Shown piece after piece: positions 1 to 4,352 of a stretch of DNA of 6,398 nt. The position numbers and the translations under genes are program-made. Source of the stretch: an uncultured Oscillibacter sp. Its GTDB lineage: Bacteria > Bacillota_A > Clostridia > Oscillospirales > Oscillospiraceae. Every line of letters begins with the position of its first letter. Within the stretch, counting starts at the first letter, position 1. The notes beneath the pieces were generated by a model. It was not told where the DNA came from, made no database searches, and was given only the letters and a program-made list of their open reading frames with translations. The stretch is taken from NCBI GenBank assembly GCA_902462475.1, contig CABQCB010000111.1:1-6398 (forward strand), read 5' to 3'.

Positions 1-120
1 GGCGCCGGGTTCCTGGTGGCCCTCACCGGCGACATCATGACTATGCCGGGTCTTCCCAAGGTGCCTGCCGCCGAGAAGATCGACGTGGACGAAAACGGCA
101 AGATCAGCGGACTGTTCTGA
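1..120 (+). CDS. fhs: Formate-tetrahydrofolate ligase, C-terminal end (5' partial)
   Basis: The first base opens directly into a reading frame of 39 residues ending at TGA (118-120). The visible peptide includes [19 protein letters not shown] and ends [11 protein letters not shown], which I recognise as the highly conserved C-terminus of formate-tetrahydrofolate ligase (formyl-THF synthetase). This cytoplasmic enzyme joins formate to tetrahydrofolate using ATP and supplies 10-formyl-THF for purine synthesis, formyl-Met-tRNA and, in acetogens, the methyl branch of the Wood-Ljungdahl pathway. The start and the nucleotide-binding part lie outside the window, so whether the gene is intact cannot be judged. 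It ends 15 bases before a strong hairpin terminator and is the last gene of its transcription unit. The nearest gene on the other side converges on it. Identification rests on only 39 residues, but these are unusually diagnostic. Confidence 0.9.
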   Translation, partial: GAGFLVALTGDIMTMPGLPKVPAAEKIDVDENGKISGLF

Positions 121-135
121 TTTTCCCCTGTATAC

Positions 136-169
136 AAAAAAGCCTGTCCCGGTCGGGACAGGCTTTTTT
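136..169. terminator. Bidirectional intrinsic terminator between fhs and the aldolase gene
   Basis: A 15-bp perfect inverted repeat (136-150 with 155-169) flanks a GGTC tetraloop. Six A at the left foot and six T at the right foot give a U-tract on both strands. It lies between the fhs stop (120) and the stop of the convergent aldolase gene (189), so it can end both transcripts. Confidence 0.93.
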
Positions 170-188
170 GATCGTTTAAGCAGCGGGC

Positions 189-968
189 TTAGCCCATCTG
201 CTGCTCCACATCGGCTTTGAGGGTCCGCAGGGCCTGAATGAGAAAAATGGAATCCATGCCGCAGGCCACGCAGTCAAAGCCCCGGCGGAAAAACGCGGCG
301 GAGCCGGCGGCGTCCCCGGCGTAGATCATGGCGCACTTGCCGTGCTTTTTACAGGCCGAAAGCACCCGGTCGATGGCTGCCTGCAAATCCGGGTCATCCA
401 TCTGAGCGGGCTTACCCAGGGCCACGGACAGGTCGTAGGGTCCTACGAAAATGCCGTCCACGCCCTCCATGGCGGTAATCTCCTCGATGTGCTCCAGGGC
501 TCCCAGAGTCTCGCACTGGGGAATGAGCATGGTCTGGCGGTTGCAGTGGGCAAAGTAGCCCGCCGTATCCGCACACTCCGGGTCGAAGCCGTAGCCGCCG
601 GAGAGGGTGGGCGCAAAGCCCCGGCGGCCCAGGGGATAGTACTTGGCGTACTCCACCAGCTGCCGCACCTCGTCCACCGTCTGTACGTCCGGCACCACCA
701 GGCCCCGGGCGCCCACGTCCAGCATCTTCAGAACCGACGGACGGGTCACGTCCTTCACCCGCACCAAGGGCGCGCAGTTCCGGGCGGACAGGGCCGTGAT
801 GGCCGCCAGGGCGCTCTCCACGTCCGCGGGTCCGTGCTCCGTGTCCACGATGGCAAAGTCCATACCGGCGATGCCGATGCACTGGGCCGCGGCGATGCCG
901 CCCAGCTCGTAAAAGGTGCCCAGGGCGTGCTCGCCCCGCAAAAGCTTCTCCCGCAGCAGATTGTTCAT
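189..968 (-). CDS. HpcH/HpaI-family class II aldolase (2-dehydro-3-deoxyglucarate / 2,4-dihydroxyhept-2-enedioate aldolase type)
   Basis: This 259-residue protein has the normal length for the HpcH/HpaI aldolase/citrate lyase family, which cleaves 4-hydroxy-2-oxo acids to pyruvate (or a related keto acid) and an aldehyde using a bound divalent metal. Visible landmarks are DTEHGP with His45 (catalytic His in HpaI), VRV with Arg70 (pyruvate-binding Arg), LDVGARGLVVPDVQT (83-97), YYPLGRRG (110-117), QCE with metal ligand Glu153, and VGPYDLSVALG with metal ligand Asp179. All key residues are present, so an active enzyme is expected. The ATG (968-966) has a GAGGAGG ribosome binding site seven bases upstream and overlaps the stop of the upstream 106-codon gene as ATGA, which suggests translational coupling. 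The substrate cannot be read from sequence: no sugar-acid or aromatic catabolic genes are adjacent, so garL, hpcH/hpaI and rhmA-type roles all remain possible. Confidence 0.88.
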   Translation of the reverse strand: MNNLLREKLLRGEHALGTFYELGGIAAAQCIGIAGMDFAIVDTEHGPADVESALAAITALSARNCAPLVRVKDVTRPSVLKMLDVGARGLVVPDVQTVDEVRQLVEYAKYYPLGRRGFAPTLSGGYGFDPECADTAGYFAHCNRQTMLIPQCETLGALEHIEEITAMEGVDGIFVGPYDLSVALGKPAQMDDPDLQAAIDRVLSACKKHGKCAMIYAGDAAGSAAFFRRGFDCVACGMDSIFLIQALRTLKADVEQQMG

Positions 969-1285
969 GCCTTTGCCTCCTCGCTCTTTCCGTCCCGCAC
1001 ATGGTTCCCGCTCCAGATCCGGTAGGGCTCACTGCCCCGGGCCTCCAGCTTTTCCGTCAGCCATGCCCGGATGGCCTCCACGCCCTCCTCCGTCCAGGGG
1101 AAGGTCTCCGTCTCCACGTCCTGGGCCAGCTCGAAGCTGATATTTTCATACACCCACACCTGGATGGTGCCGTCGTTCATCCAGCCGGTCCGCTGGAAAC
1201 GGTAGCGGAAGGTGCCGATGCTGCCGGGATACACCGACGCCTTGGTAAAAAACTGCAGATTCAAAAAGTCAAACTTCCCCTCCAC
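965..1285 (-). CDS. Conserved-looking hypothetical protein, 106 residues, aromatic-rich
   Basis: I do not recognise a named family. The protein is soluble-looking, with no signal peptide or membrane segment. The N-terminal half (about 1-62) is rich in alternating aromatic and polar residues, for example FRYRF at 26-30 and VWVYENISFEL at 43-53, which suggests beta strands. Residues 66-83 look like one amphipathic helix, followed by a charged tail ending SEEAKA. Seventeen of 106 residues are Phe, Trp or Tyr. The start is GTG at 1285-1283, with a strong GGAGGAGGG (1301-1293) seven bases away. An ATG at 1292-1290 touches that Shine-Dalgarno but is out of frame and reads only seven codons. The stop overlaps the aldolase start by four bases, so the two proteins are probably made together. 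The ordinary codon use and clean start suggest a real gene; its function is unknown. Confidence 0.75.
   Translation of the reverse strand: MEGKFDFLNLQFFTKASVYPGSIGTFRYRFQRTGWMNDGTIQVWVYENISFELAQDVETETFPWTEEGVEAIRAWLTEKLEARGSEPYRIWSGNHVRDGKSEEAKA
976..982 (-). promoter_or_regulatory. Ribosome binding site of the aldolase gene, inside the upstream gene
   Basis: The minus strand reads GAGGAGG seven bases before the aldolase ATG. It lies in the last codons of the 106-residue gene, whose TGA overlaps the ATG, an arrangement typical of translational coupling. Confidence 0.75.
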
Positions 1286-1292
1286 GGGGCAT

Positions 1293-1301
1293 CCCTCCTC
1301 C
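1293..1301 (-). promoter_or_regulatory. Ribosome binding site that decides the GTG start of the 106-residue gene
   Basis: The minus strand reads GGAGGAGGG. Its distance of seven bases fits the GTG at 1285-1283. The competing ATG at 1292-1290 directly abuts the motif, too close for efficient initiation from it. Confidence 0.65.
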
Positions 1302-1309
1302 GTTCCTCC

Positions 1310-1338
1310 AGCATACCAGATTCCGCCGCCGCACGCAA
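1310..1338 (-). promoter_or_regulatory. Possible extended -10 promoter for the 106-residue gene and aldolase
   Basis: On the minus strand TTGCGT (1338-1333) is separated by 17 bases from TATGCT (1315-1310), which is preceded by TGG and so forms an extended -10 element. Transcription would start near 1303, just before the ribosome binding site. The match is imperfect (four of six in the -10). Readthrough from the lipoprotein gene is the alternative, since no hairpin with a U-run lies between 1343 and 1286. Confidence 0.4.
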
Positions 1339-1342
1339 CCGC

Positions 1343-2305
1343 TTACGGCATGTTGGCCTGCAGGGTCTCCAGGTTCCCCTCCATCAAAGAAAGGTAGGTG
1401 GCGCCGCTGTCCATCTCCTCCTGGGAGACATTGTGGCAGGTGTGGAACATGGCGGTTTTCGTGCCGGTGGCCTCGGCGATGCTGTCCGCCACCAGGTGGT
1501 TGGAAAATTCGATATACCACACGGTGGAGATATGCTCATCGCGCACCTTGTCCGTCAAAAAGGCAATGGTAGCGGCAGAGGGCTCCGTCTGGGTGCTGCA
1601 GCCGGGGAATGCGGCGTAGTAGTCCAGGTCGTACTCCTCGGCAAAATAGCGCAGGGGGAAGCGGTCACCAAAGACGATGGTCCGGCTGGGCAGGGAGTCG
1701 AAAAAGTCCCGGAACTGCTGATCCAGCACTTCGATCTGCCCGGCGTACGCCTCGCCACGGGTGCGGAAGGTCTCCGCGTGCTCCGGATCCAGCTCTCCCA
1801 TGGTCCCGGCAATATCCCGGACGATCTGGGCGGCGTTCCGGGGCGAGGTCCACACATGCTCGTCATACTCCTTGACCTGGCCCAGCTCCTCTTCGTGGTC
1901 ATGGTCGTGGTCGCTCTCCATGCCCTCCACGGTCTCCTCCTCCAGAAGATCCACGCAGTCCATGAGCTTGAACGTGCGGCCGGTAGGCTCCGCCGCCGAG
2001 AGGATCGTGTCCACCCAGGCATCGGACTCGCCGCCCAGGTACAAGAACAGGTCGCACTCCTGCACCGCCAGAATATCCGCAGGCGTGGGCTCATAGGAAT
2101 GGCTCTCCGTCCCCGGCGGCAGCAGCAGCGTTACCTCCACGTCCTCGCCGCCGCAGGTGCGGGCAAAATCATAAGCGGGGAACACCGTCGCCACGATCTT
2201 CAGCGGCTGTTCCCCATCCTCCGCCGGTTGGACAGTCTCCTTGGCGCCGCAGCCGGTCAGCAGCAGGGCGCACAGCAACATCCAGCACAATCCTTTTTTC
2301 AGCAA
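1343..2305 (-). CDS. Zinc/manganese-type ABC transporter substrate-binding lipoprotein (ZnuA/AdcA/TroA family, clostridial variant)
   Basis: This 320-residue protein belongs to the cluster A-I metal-binding family that captures Zn2+ or Mn2+ outside the membrane and passes it to an ABC permease. A short lysine-containing N-terminus and hydrophobic core lead to the lipobox LLTGC, so Cys19 should be lipidated. The mature start LKIVATVFPAYDF (35-47) is typical. His69 (ESHSYEPTP) and His150 (DEHVWTSP) match the first two family metal ligands. A short His/Asp-rich loop (HDHDH, 133-137) lies between them, as in zinc-specific members. The third His position instead reads FGDRFPLRYF (212-221), and the last region holds HTCHN (288-292) before YLSLMEGNLETL. 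The start is TTG at 2305-2303, with GGAGGAG six bases upstream. A Fur/Zur-like box covers the predicted transcription start. No permease or ATPase gene lies nearby. The metal specificity is inferred. Confidence 0.88.
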   Translation of the reverse strand: MLKKGLCWMLLCALLLTGCGAKETVQPAEDGEQPLKIVATVFPAYDFARTCGGEDVEVTLLLPPGTESHSYEPTPADILAVQECDLFLYLGGESDAWVDTILSAAEPTGRTFKLMDCVDLLEEETVEGMESDHDHDHEEELGQVKEYDEHVWTSPRNAAQIVRDIAGTMGELDPEHAETFRTRGEAYAGQIEVLDQQFRDFFDSLPSRTIVFGDRFPLRYFAEEYDLDYYAAFPGCSTQTEPSAATIAFLTDKVRDEHISTVWYIEFSNHLVADSIAEATGTKTAMFHTCHNVSQEEMDSGATYLSLMEGNLETLQANMP

Positions 2306-2311
2306 ATGTAG

Positions 2312-2318
2312 CTCCTCC
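2312..2318 (-). promoter_or_regulatory. Ribosome binding site supporting the TTG start of the metal-binding lipoprotein
   Basis: GGAGGAG on the minus strand lies six bases before TTG (2305-2303). No in-frame ATG lies between it and the lysine residues of the signal peptide, so TTG is the natural start. Confidence 0.75.
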
Positions 2319-2322
2319 TAAT

Positions 2323-2339
2323 TTGAGAATCGTTTTCAA
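2323..2339. promoter_or_regulatory. Fur/Zur-family operator upstream of the metal-binding lipoprotein
   Basis: TTGAGAATCGTTTTCAA is an imperfect 8-1-8 inverted repeat (six of eight pairs). Its inner 15 bases match 11 of 14 defined positions of the Gram-positive Fur-superfamily 7-1-7 box TGATAATNATTATCA. It lies between the predicted -10 element and the ribosome binding site, over the likely transcription start, where a bound repressor would block transcription. The gene controlled makes Zur (zinc-responsive) the most likely regulator; Fur or a manganese-responsive relative cannot be excluded. Confidence 0.7.
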
Positions 2340-2345
2340 TTGCAC

Positions 2346-2374
2346 AATATATCACAGGGCGTGGGAAAAAGCAA
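2346..2374 (-). promoter_or_regulatory. Probable promoter of the metal-binding lipoprotein
   Basis: On the minus strand TTGCTT (2374-2369) and TATATT (2351-2346) are spaced by 17 bases, and the -10 is preceded by TGA, making it an extended -10 (TGATATATT). Transcription would begin near 2339, at the edge of the Fur/Zur-like box. The -35 matches only three of six positions. Confidence 0.5.
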
Positions 2375-2388
2375 GCGGCTCTTTTCAC

Positions 2389-2421
2389 AAAAAAGCCGCC
2401 GCCCGGCCGGGCGGCGGTTTT
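2389..2421 (-). terminator. Intrinsic terminator of the DUF1576 gene
   Basis: A GC-only palindrome (CCGCCGCCC, loop GGCC, GGGCGGCGG; 2396-2417) lies just after the stop codon at 2428-2426. On the minus strand it is followed by one C and then six T (2394-2389). On the plus strand there are only four T (2418-2421), so any action in that direction should be weaker. It also insulates the lipoprotein promoter immediately downstream. Confidence 0.9.
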
Positions 2422-2425
2422 GAAT

Positions 2426-3856
2426 TTACGGAAGCTCGGACTCCTCCGGCTCGTCGTCCGTCATGCGGGAATTGGGGCCGTCCCGATCCGAAGCCGGACG
2501 CATCTCATGGGTGGAATGGGGCGTGCTCTCTTTCCGGCTGGTCCGCCAGAAGGAGGTATCGATGGGAGCACTGTCCTCAAAGAGGTCGTAATAATCCTCG
2601 TCCCGCAGTGTGGGGCGCCGGTGCTTCCAGATAGCCGTGATGGTGGGATAGAGAACGATGGCGATCAATCCGCCGGAAAAGCCGTTGTTATAGAGGTTCA
2701 GTCCCGCCACCGGGCCGCCGGTCTGCAGCACCAGAGCCGAGTGGATAAAGCCCGCCAGAATGCCGAAGGGCCAGCCGAAGTGTCCGGCGATGGGCGCCAG
2801 GGTGGTGCCGAACAGTCCCGCCAGCTGCAAGGAGGGGTAGTTGGGCGAATAGTGCATGCCGTAAGCGCCCAGGGAGACGCCTGCCATAACGGGAATGATA
2901 TTGAAGGGATGCTTTCCGAAGGCGGAAAAGCCCATGATGGTGAAAATGCCGCCGATGGTGGGGCCGTTGAGGTCTCCGCCGATCAAAAGGACGAACACGA
3001 TCCCCAGGATCCCGTTGCAGCCGATGTTCACCATGACCGGCCCGGCACCGAACATACGCAGGTAGTCGCTGGGTGCCCGGCCCGTGGTGGAGATCAGCCG
3101 CCGGTAGCCGGCCCATACCGCCCAGGGCGGGACCGGCGTTGCAAAAAAGCCCAGCAGGATCAGCGCCACGCACAAAATGCCAAGCGCAATGGAAAACTTC
3201 TCGTTGTAGCCCTGGGCCCAGTACAGCACGGAGTCCGGCTTGTCGCCAAAAGCCGTCAACACCGGCACCACCATCATGGCAAACAGGCCGCAGGCAAATC
3301 CCATGTTGTAGAGATTCATGCCGTTTTGGATCTTATAAGTATAGGCCGACAGCGACGGCAGGATGAAGCCGATGATGATGCCCATCAAAATGCCCAGCGG
3401 CAAGCTGGCGTGGATGCTGCCCAGCGCCATGTAGCTCACCAGCGGCGCAAGCGATGTAGCCAGCAGCGACACGGAGGCATACTTGGAGAAAGGCTCCCGC
3501 TGGTACTTGGCGTAAAGCCAGGTGCCTAAAATGATGGGCCAGATGTTGAACACGTTCTTGCCGAACAGGGAAAAGCCCGCCATCAGGCCCATCTCCACAA
3601 TGGTAAAGCCGTTGTAGGGATCACCGGAAAACCGGATGATGCAGATGGAGATGATGGTCACCAGCCCCGCATTGATGAGCGCAGCACCGGGTCCCGCGAT
3701 GTAGACATAGTCGGTAATGAGCAGGTCCTGCATGGTGACGATGTGGTAAAGTCCCATGGGGATCTCCGCCGGGTCCTGCAGAAACAGCCCCAGCACCATC
3801 AATCCGATGGAAAAGGCAATGGTGGCCGGGAAAATCATTTGGTTTCGCTTTTGCAA
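2426..3856 (-). CDS. DUF1576 polytopic membrane protein, internally duplicated, probable transporter
   Basis: This 476-residue protein is very hydrophobic from about 8 to 410, with roughly ten to twelve membrane segments, and ends in a charged hydrophilic tail (411-476) rich in Asp, Glu, Arg and Ser. I recognise it as DUF1576, a Firmicutes family without a known function. The two halves are homologous. Residues 61-107 align without gaps to 276-322 at 19 of 47 identities, including GFSLFGK/GFSAFGK and FNIWP/FNIIP. TSLAPL (134-139) matches TTLAPI (351-356), and GMNLYNMGF (179-187) matches GLNLYNNGF (385-393). Such pseudo-twofold architecture is usual in transporters and channels, but the substrate is unknown. 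The start is TTG at 3856-3854, with GGAGGAG (3868-3862) five bases away. Met7 is too far from this site to be preferred. The gene is monocistronic, with its own promoter and terminator. Confidence 0.85.
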   Translation of the reverse strand: MQKRNQMIFPATIAFSIGLMVLGLFLQDPAEIPMGLYHIVTMQDLLITDYVYIAGPGAALINAGLVTIISICIIRFSGDPYNGFTIVEMGLMAGFSLFGKNVFNIWPIILGTWLYAKYQREPFSKYASVSLLATSLAPLVSYMALGSIHASLPLGILMGIIIGFILPSLSAYTYKIQNGMNLYNMGFACGLFAMMVVPVLTAFGDKPDSVLYWAQGYNEKFSIALGILCVALILLGFFATPVPPWAVWAGYRRLISTTGRAPSDYLRMFGAGPVMVNIGCNGILGIVFVLLIGGDLNGPTIGGIFTIMGFSAFGKHPFNIIPVMAGVSLGAYGMHYSPNYPSLQLAGLFGTTLAPIAGHFGWPFGILAGFIHSALVLQTGGPVAGLNLYNNGFSGGLIAIVLYPTITAIWKHRRPTLRDEDYYDLFEDSAPIDTSFWRTSRKESTPHSTHEMRPASDRDGPNSRMTDDEPEESELP

Positions 3857-3861
3857 AGAGG

Positions 3862-3868
3862 CTCCTCC
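3862..3868 (-). promoter_or_regulatory. Ribosome binding site supporting the TTG start of the DUF1576 gene
   Basis: GGAGGAG on the minus strand lies five bases before TTG (3856-3854). The first in-frame ATG (codon 7) is 23 bases from it and has no Shine-Dalgarno of its own. Confidence 0.7.
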
Positions 3869-3876
3869 CTCCAGGA

Positions 3877-3899
3877 ATTATCTATGGCCGATTATCTAT
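3877..3899. repeat. 9-bp direct repeat in the DUF1576 leader
   Basis: ATTATCTAT occurs exactly at 3877-3885 and again at 3891-3899, separated by GGCCG, so the centres are 14 bases apart. The pair lies between the -10 element and the ribosome binding site of the DUF1576 gene and overlaps the predicted transcription start, so it could be an operator for a repressor binding direct repeats. No known regulator is assigned. Confidence 0.55.
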
Positions 3900-3903
3900 T
3901 TTT

Positions 3904-3931
3904 ATTATACATGGGCCATGGAATTTGGCAA
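3904..3931 (-). promoter_or_regulatory. Probable housekeeping (sigma-A) promoter of the DUF1576 gene
   Basis: The minus strand carries a perfect -10 TATAAT (3909-3904) and TTGCCA (3931-3926) with 16 bases between them. Transcription would start near 3897, giving a leader of about 40 bases. A TTGACT nearby is 23 bases from the -10, too far to serve as its -35. Confidence 0.65.
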
Positions 3932-3994
3932 CAGTCAATTGCGTCCTTTTCAGGAAAGTTCTCGTCCGGTTGCGCAATGAGAAATTTTACCGGC

Positions 3995-4020
3995 AAAAAA
4001 GCGGCATATTCCCGCCGCTT
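3995..4020 (-). terminator. Terminator-like hairpin with no visible gene ending at it
   Basis: AAGCGGC (3999-4005) pairs with GCCGCTT (4014-4020) around an eight-base loop. On the minus strand it is followed by a run of six T (4000-3995), two of which belong to the stem. It would stop leftward transcription before the DUF1576 promoter, but no minus-strand gene ends here. It overlaps the putative -35 of the SASP promoter on the other strand. Confidence 0.45.
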
Positions 4021-4032
4021 CGAGTCAAACTA
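4004..4032 (+). promoter_or_regulatory. Putative sigma-G (forespore) promoter of the SASP gene
   Basis: GCATA (4004-4008) and CAAACTA (4026-4032) are separated by 17 bases. They match the known Bacillus sigma-G pattern of GNATR, 17-18 bases, CATNNTA at every defined position except one. Transcription would begin near 4039, about 50 bases before the ATG. A second candidate -10 (TGTTATGAT, ending at 4071) is rejected because its start site would fall within the ribosome binding site. Confidence 0.5.
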
Positions 4033-4088
4033 TGCTCGCGATACCCAGTGATTCGCACAGTTTGTTATGATGAAAAGGAGAAAAGATT

Positions 4089-4286
4089 ATGTCTAGCAAG
4101 AACAGCAATAAGATCAACGTTCCTGAGGCCCGTTCCGCCATGGACAAGTTCAAGATGGAGGCTGCTGCCGAGGTCGGCGTCAACCTGAAGGAGGGCTACA
4201 ACGGCCACCTGACCTCCCGTGAGGCCGGTTCCGTGGGCGGCCAGATGGTCAAGAAGATGATCGAGTCCTACGAGAAGTCCCTGTAA
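4089..4286 (+). CDS. Alpha/beta-type small acid-soluble spore protein (SASP)
   Basis: This 65-residue protein matches the alpha/beta-type SASP family. These proteins coat and protect DNA in the dormant spore and are degraded at germination by the protease GPR. Landmarks are VPEARSAMDKFKMEAAAEVGV (11-31), which contains the region of the GPR cleavage site (around Glu24-Ala25), and GSVGGQMVKKMIE (47-59), the conserved C-terminal DNA-contact segment. The length is usual. The middle (KEGYNGHLTSREA) is typical of the turn between the two helices. The ATG at 4089 has AAAGGAG with eight bases between it and the start. Expression should be forespore-specific, in line with the sigma-G-like promoter upstream. 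The gene stands alone, is followed by a hairpin terminator and converges on the helicase gene. The paralogue letter cannot be assigned. Confidence 0.95.
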   Translation: MSSKNSNKINVPEARSAMDKFKMEAAAEVGVNLKEGYNGHLTSREAGSVGGQMVKKMIESYEKSL

Positions 4287-4310
4287 GCAAGCGCTGTAAG
4301 ACTCCCCTGC

Positions 4311-4350
4311 AAAAGCACCGCCCAGGCAAACGCCCGGGCGGTGCTTTTCT
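4311..4350. terminator. Bidirectional terminator between the SASP and helicase genes
   Basis: AAAAGCACCGCCC (4311-4323) pairs with GGGCGGTGCTTTT (4336-4348). After one A/C mismatch, GGC/GCC continues the stem around an AAAC loop. T-runs follow on both strands. It lies 24 bases after the SASP stop and just beyond the helicase stop (4355-4353), so it serves both. Confidence 0.93.
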
Positions 4351-4352
4351 TT

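Noticed and set aside
1001..2311. A 436-codon plus-strand open frame opposite the lipoprotein and 106-residue genes
   Set aside because: It is the antisense of two well-supported genes, is rich in His, Arg, Gly and Gln as GC-rich shadows are, has no recognisable motif and no ribosome binding site.
2420..3529. A 369-codon plus-strand open frame opposite the DUF1576 gene
   Set aside because: It is low-complexity, rich in His, Gln, Arg and Gly, and fully antisense to a clear membrane protein with duplicated motifs. It is a shadow of GC-biased codons.
3836..3838. ATG at codon 7 as the start of the DUF1576 gene
   Set aside because: It is 23 bases from the only good Shine-Dalgarno and has none of its own; TTG at 3856-3854 is correctly spaced.
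3970..3977. TTGCGCAA, an 8-bp perfect palindrome in the DUF1576/SASP intergenic region
   Set aside because: It is too short to mean anything alone and is not aligned with either promoter.
3743..4051. A 102-codon plus-strand open frame running from DUF1576 into the intergenic region
   Set aside because: It starts inside the antisense of the DUF1576 gene, crosses that gene's promoter and the hairpin at 3995-4020, and shows no family resemblance.
4021..4088. Possible tRNA remnant or att site suggested by the TTCGAGTC string just before the SASP gene
   Set aside because: No acceptor stem, anticodon stem or partner repeat is present, and no integrase or other mobile gene is in the window.
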